Positions 63,501 through 64,000 of a stretch of 64,000 nucleotides of DNA are shown in pieces. A program made the position numbers and the translations under genes. The stretch's first letter is position 1. Each line of letters opens with the position of its first letter. The DNA comes from Bacteroidetes bacterium B1(2017). Lineage in GTDB: Bacteria > Bacteroidota > Bacteroidia > UKL13-3. The notes under the pieces were generated by a model. The model saw nothing but the letters and a program-made list of their open reading frames with translations. It was not told where the DNA came from and did not search any database. The stretch is taken from assembly GCA_002256395.1 (NCBI GenBank), contig NKJG01000004.1, positions 124,001-188,000 on the forward strand. Reading direction: 5' to 3'.

Positions 63501-64000
63501 CTTGAGGGGGGAGCCGCTAACTCAAGCTCAATCATTGGAAGTGGAACCTTAACATTAGGTGGAAATATTATTCTTATTGGCCTAGGACAGGGAAATAATG
63601 GAGTTACCATTTTTTGTCCAATTACACTTGCTGCGGATAGAACCATAACCGTTAATGATGGTTTAACGAGTGCGGTGGACTTAACACTATCTGGCATAAT
63701 TAGTGGAAATTACACTTTCATAAAAGATGGCTCTGGAACCCTTTTAGTTTCTGGTACAAATACTTTTTCTGGCTCATGTATAATTAGCTCCGGAACACTG
63801 AAACTAGGAAGTACAATGGCCTTGGGAACCATAGTTGGTCCCACAATAATTAATTCAGGGGCTGTTTTAGATCTAAATGGGTTTACCCCTTTAACTGCTG
63901 AACCAATAACCTTAAATGGTTCTGGTTTGGCCACTATGCCACTTGGGGCCTTAACCAATACTGGGGCAAATGCATCCTTTTCTGGGCCAATAACTCTGGG
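60504..64000 (+). CDS. Very large repetitive secreted adhesin-like protein, 5' part
   Basis: A frame open from 60441 to the window end, with no in-frame ATG near its start. TTG at 60504 gives Met-Lys-Lys-Tyr-Lys and a clean signal peptide ending INA. At least 1165 residues follow, rich in Thr, Ser, Gly, Asn. Short beta-solenoid-like strands dominate. Three copies of a ~100-residue unit occur. At about 930-960 an SWNTASNWSTNLVPTS module matches those of Bacteroidota secreted proteins. Near residue 1070 GSGTLLVSGTNTFSG fits the autotransporter-associated beta-strand repeat. A T9SS tail is expected beyond the window. Confidence 0.85.
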   Translation, partial: MKKYKLLPSSILKLIGFLGLHLVCILSINAATITSANNGSWNLSSTWIGGLVPSSTDNVTIALGDTVFVDNPKSILNLTVTGSLSNFSTLTITNSLTGNGTIINEINSVLNLAGTNTLMNLIATSDGNTVKYTGTSQMCKVTTYTNLTISGSGSKTFASSPLVNGVLSMEGTASISGSIILYGSNATLQYNRTISYSATSLEWPSSIVNLKITNTGAITSPNSGNLFLAGNLTINAGASLNVQRQFTVSGTSMISGIANWTSTGRTTRVMTFSGDVILNSTASWIEPGTGNGSANSFVFEGDFTNNANVFSALITTPLGHSFTGIGKTIGGGKPTTFPSVVITGTLRNTGSLNVSGILTGSGSLTNTQSGILTIGGSNTLATFDASENGNKVIYSGTAQTCHVTSYYNLTLAGSGVKTFATSPDVANILSLEGTATIGSSAINFGSSATLQYNTPNSRTVSTFEWPSTFSAAGGVVIKNTGTISLNGTKTSTISNLTIQTGATFNIASYTISIKDILVSSSANFKATTGTLNVSGNFINNGTFSYGTGTVNFNSLSDQTIYGGSYYNLVLSGSGFKSLQVGTTNIVGNLTLNGSVSCSTVVGLTIGGNFVVGDGNTIASFHAHSYPLTIMGTTAVTNHSSLIISSSIGAKLFTGFVQINLGGTWNNLSNSDIELRGGLGNNGTFLSGSGVYSFTTNAQTTTGTISIQNSTVPIITLTNANSLNIGSNITGTGTLINSATGTLTIEGAITITTLIATSAGNTVNYTGSAQTCKVTTYQNLGVSGSVAKTFATSPTVNGILTIEGTANINVISGVVTYGSSAALKYNKDAAYTATMEEWPASFVATGGVIISNVGVITLNASKTSISKLTIGIGSKLNLGGFTNTNCGSLILGNNGQIATGTWGYSGANNNNTVFFANNTGTIDVIGAIYTWTGSTSTSWNTASNWSTNLVPTSYSEVIIPSVVNQPIISSIAGLAKNLSLKSGATLTNTAGLTLTNGTLFLEGGAANSSSIIGSGTLTLGGNIILIGLGQGNNGVTIFCPITLAADRTITVNDGLTSAVDLTLSGIISGNYTFIKDGSGTLLVSGTNTFSGSCIISSGTLKLGSTMALGTIVGPTIINSGAVLDLNGFTPLTAEPITLNGSGLATMPLGALTNTGANASFSGPITL
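60882..61175 (+). repeat. Adhesin internal repeat, copy 1
   Basis: Encodes about 98 residues starting GNTVKYTG, with KTFASSPLVNG, the LEWPSS motif, and ending near NTGAIT. It matches copies 2 and 3. Confidence 0.75.
61668..61975 (+). repeat. Adhesin internal repeat, copy 2
   Basis: Encodes GNKVIYSG, KTFATSPDVAN, FEWPSTF and KNTGTISLNGT in the same order as copy 1, 786 bases downstream of it. Confidence 0.78.
62778..63090 (+). repeat. Adhesin internal repeat, copy 3
   Basis: Encodes GNTVNYTG, KTFATSPTVNG, EEWPASF and SNVGVITLNAS, 1110 bases downstream of copy 2. The spacing between copies is not constant. Confidence 0.78.

Noticed and set aside
60452-63958. Six antisense open reading frames of 82-146 codons on the minus strand
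   Set aside because: They lie opposite one continuous plus-strand secreted-protein frame and have Val/Pro-rich translations that mirror its Thr/Gly/Asn codons.

Overview
The window is about 64 kb of AT-rich chromosome from a member of the Bacteroidota. Four things in the sequence point there. Several secreted proteins carry T9SS C-terminal sorting domains. Many genes are preceded by the Bacteroidota -7 promoter box TAnnTTTG, and Shine-Dalgarno sequences are mostly absent. Lipoproteins with DUF4197, DUF4249-like and DUF4846-type domains occur. KorAB, short (lid-less) adenylate kinase and the 257-residue AMP nucleosidase are of the types common in that phylum. I cannot place it below phylum. 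No rRNA, tRNA, CRISPR array, insertion sequence or prophage is visible.

Layout. 1-5.2 kb: 3' part of an S9 (DPP-IV type) peptidase, a DUF4197 lipoprotein and two tandem POT peptide transporters, a plausible peptide degradation and uptake group. 5.3-11.6 kb: a PolB-like exonuclease, a glycosyltransferase/methyltransferase pair, hpt, a cold-shock-domain protein, and a tight three-gene operon of exported proteins ending in an M23 peptidase. 11.7-17 kb: adk, obgE, a short asparaginase-domain protein, korA-korB. 17-24.6 kb: a T9SS-secreted protein with a CxxCH motif, a Dabb protein, an exported FGE-like protein, dnaK with a striking upstream inverted repeat, a DUF4249-like lipoprotein, panB. 24.6-36.4 kb: RluA-type synthase, class A beta-lactamase-like hydrolase, P5C dehydrogenase, ribD-EamA-yigZ operon, a secreted gluzincin protease, rlmN, DUF3109 protein, nnr. 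36.4-44.4 kb: dipeptide epimerase, an EEP-mnmD-FAD oxidoreductase operon (apparently a split MnmC), a VWA/AAA+ pair, AMP nucleosidase, a DUF6364/PIN toxin-antitoxin pair. 44.5-51.7 kb: ABC exporter, a 2-oxo acid dehydrogenase E2, pyrG, yidC.

51.8-64 kb is the most unusual part. A REC-multi-PAS histidine kinase overlaps a response regulator whose kinase-like output domain has lost its phospho-acceptor histidine and its ATP-binding Asp. Two tandem paralogous membrane-anchored TPR regulators with C-terminal LuxR-like helix-turn-helix domains follow. After a 552-base intergenic region with a repeated GTCTAT motif comes a very large repetitive secreted adhesin-like protein that starts at TTG and runs off the window. 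A model worth testing is that the signalling genes control the adhesin; this is inference from position only.

Most of the rest is housekeeping metabolism in short operons separated by clear rho-independent terminators.
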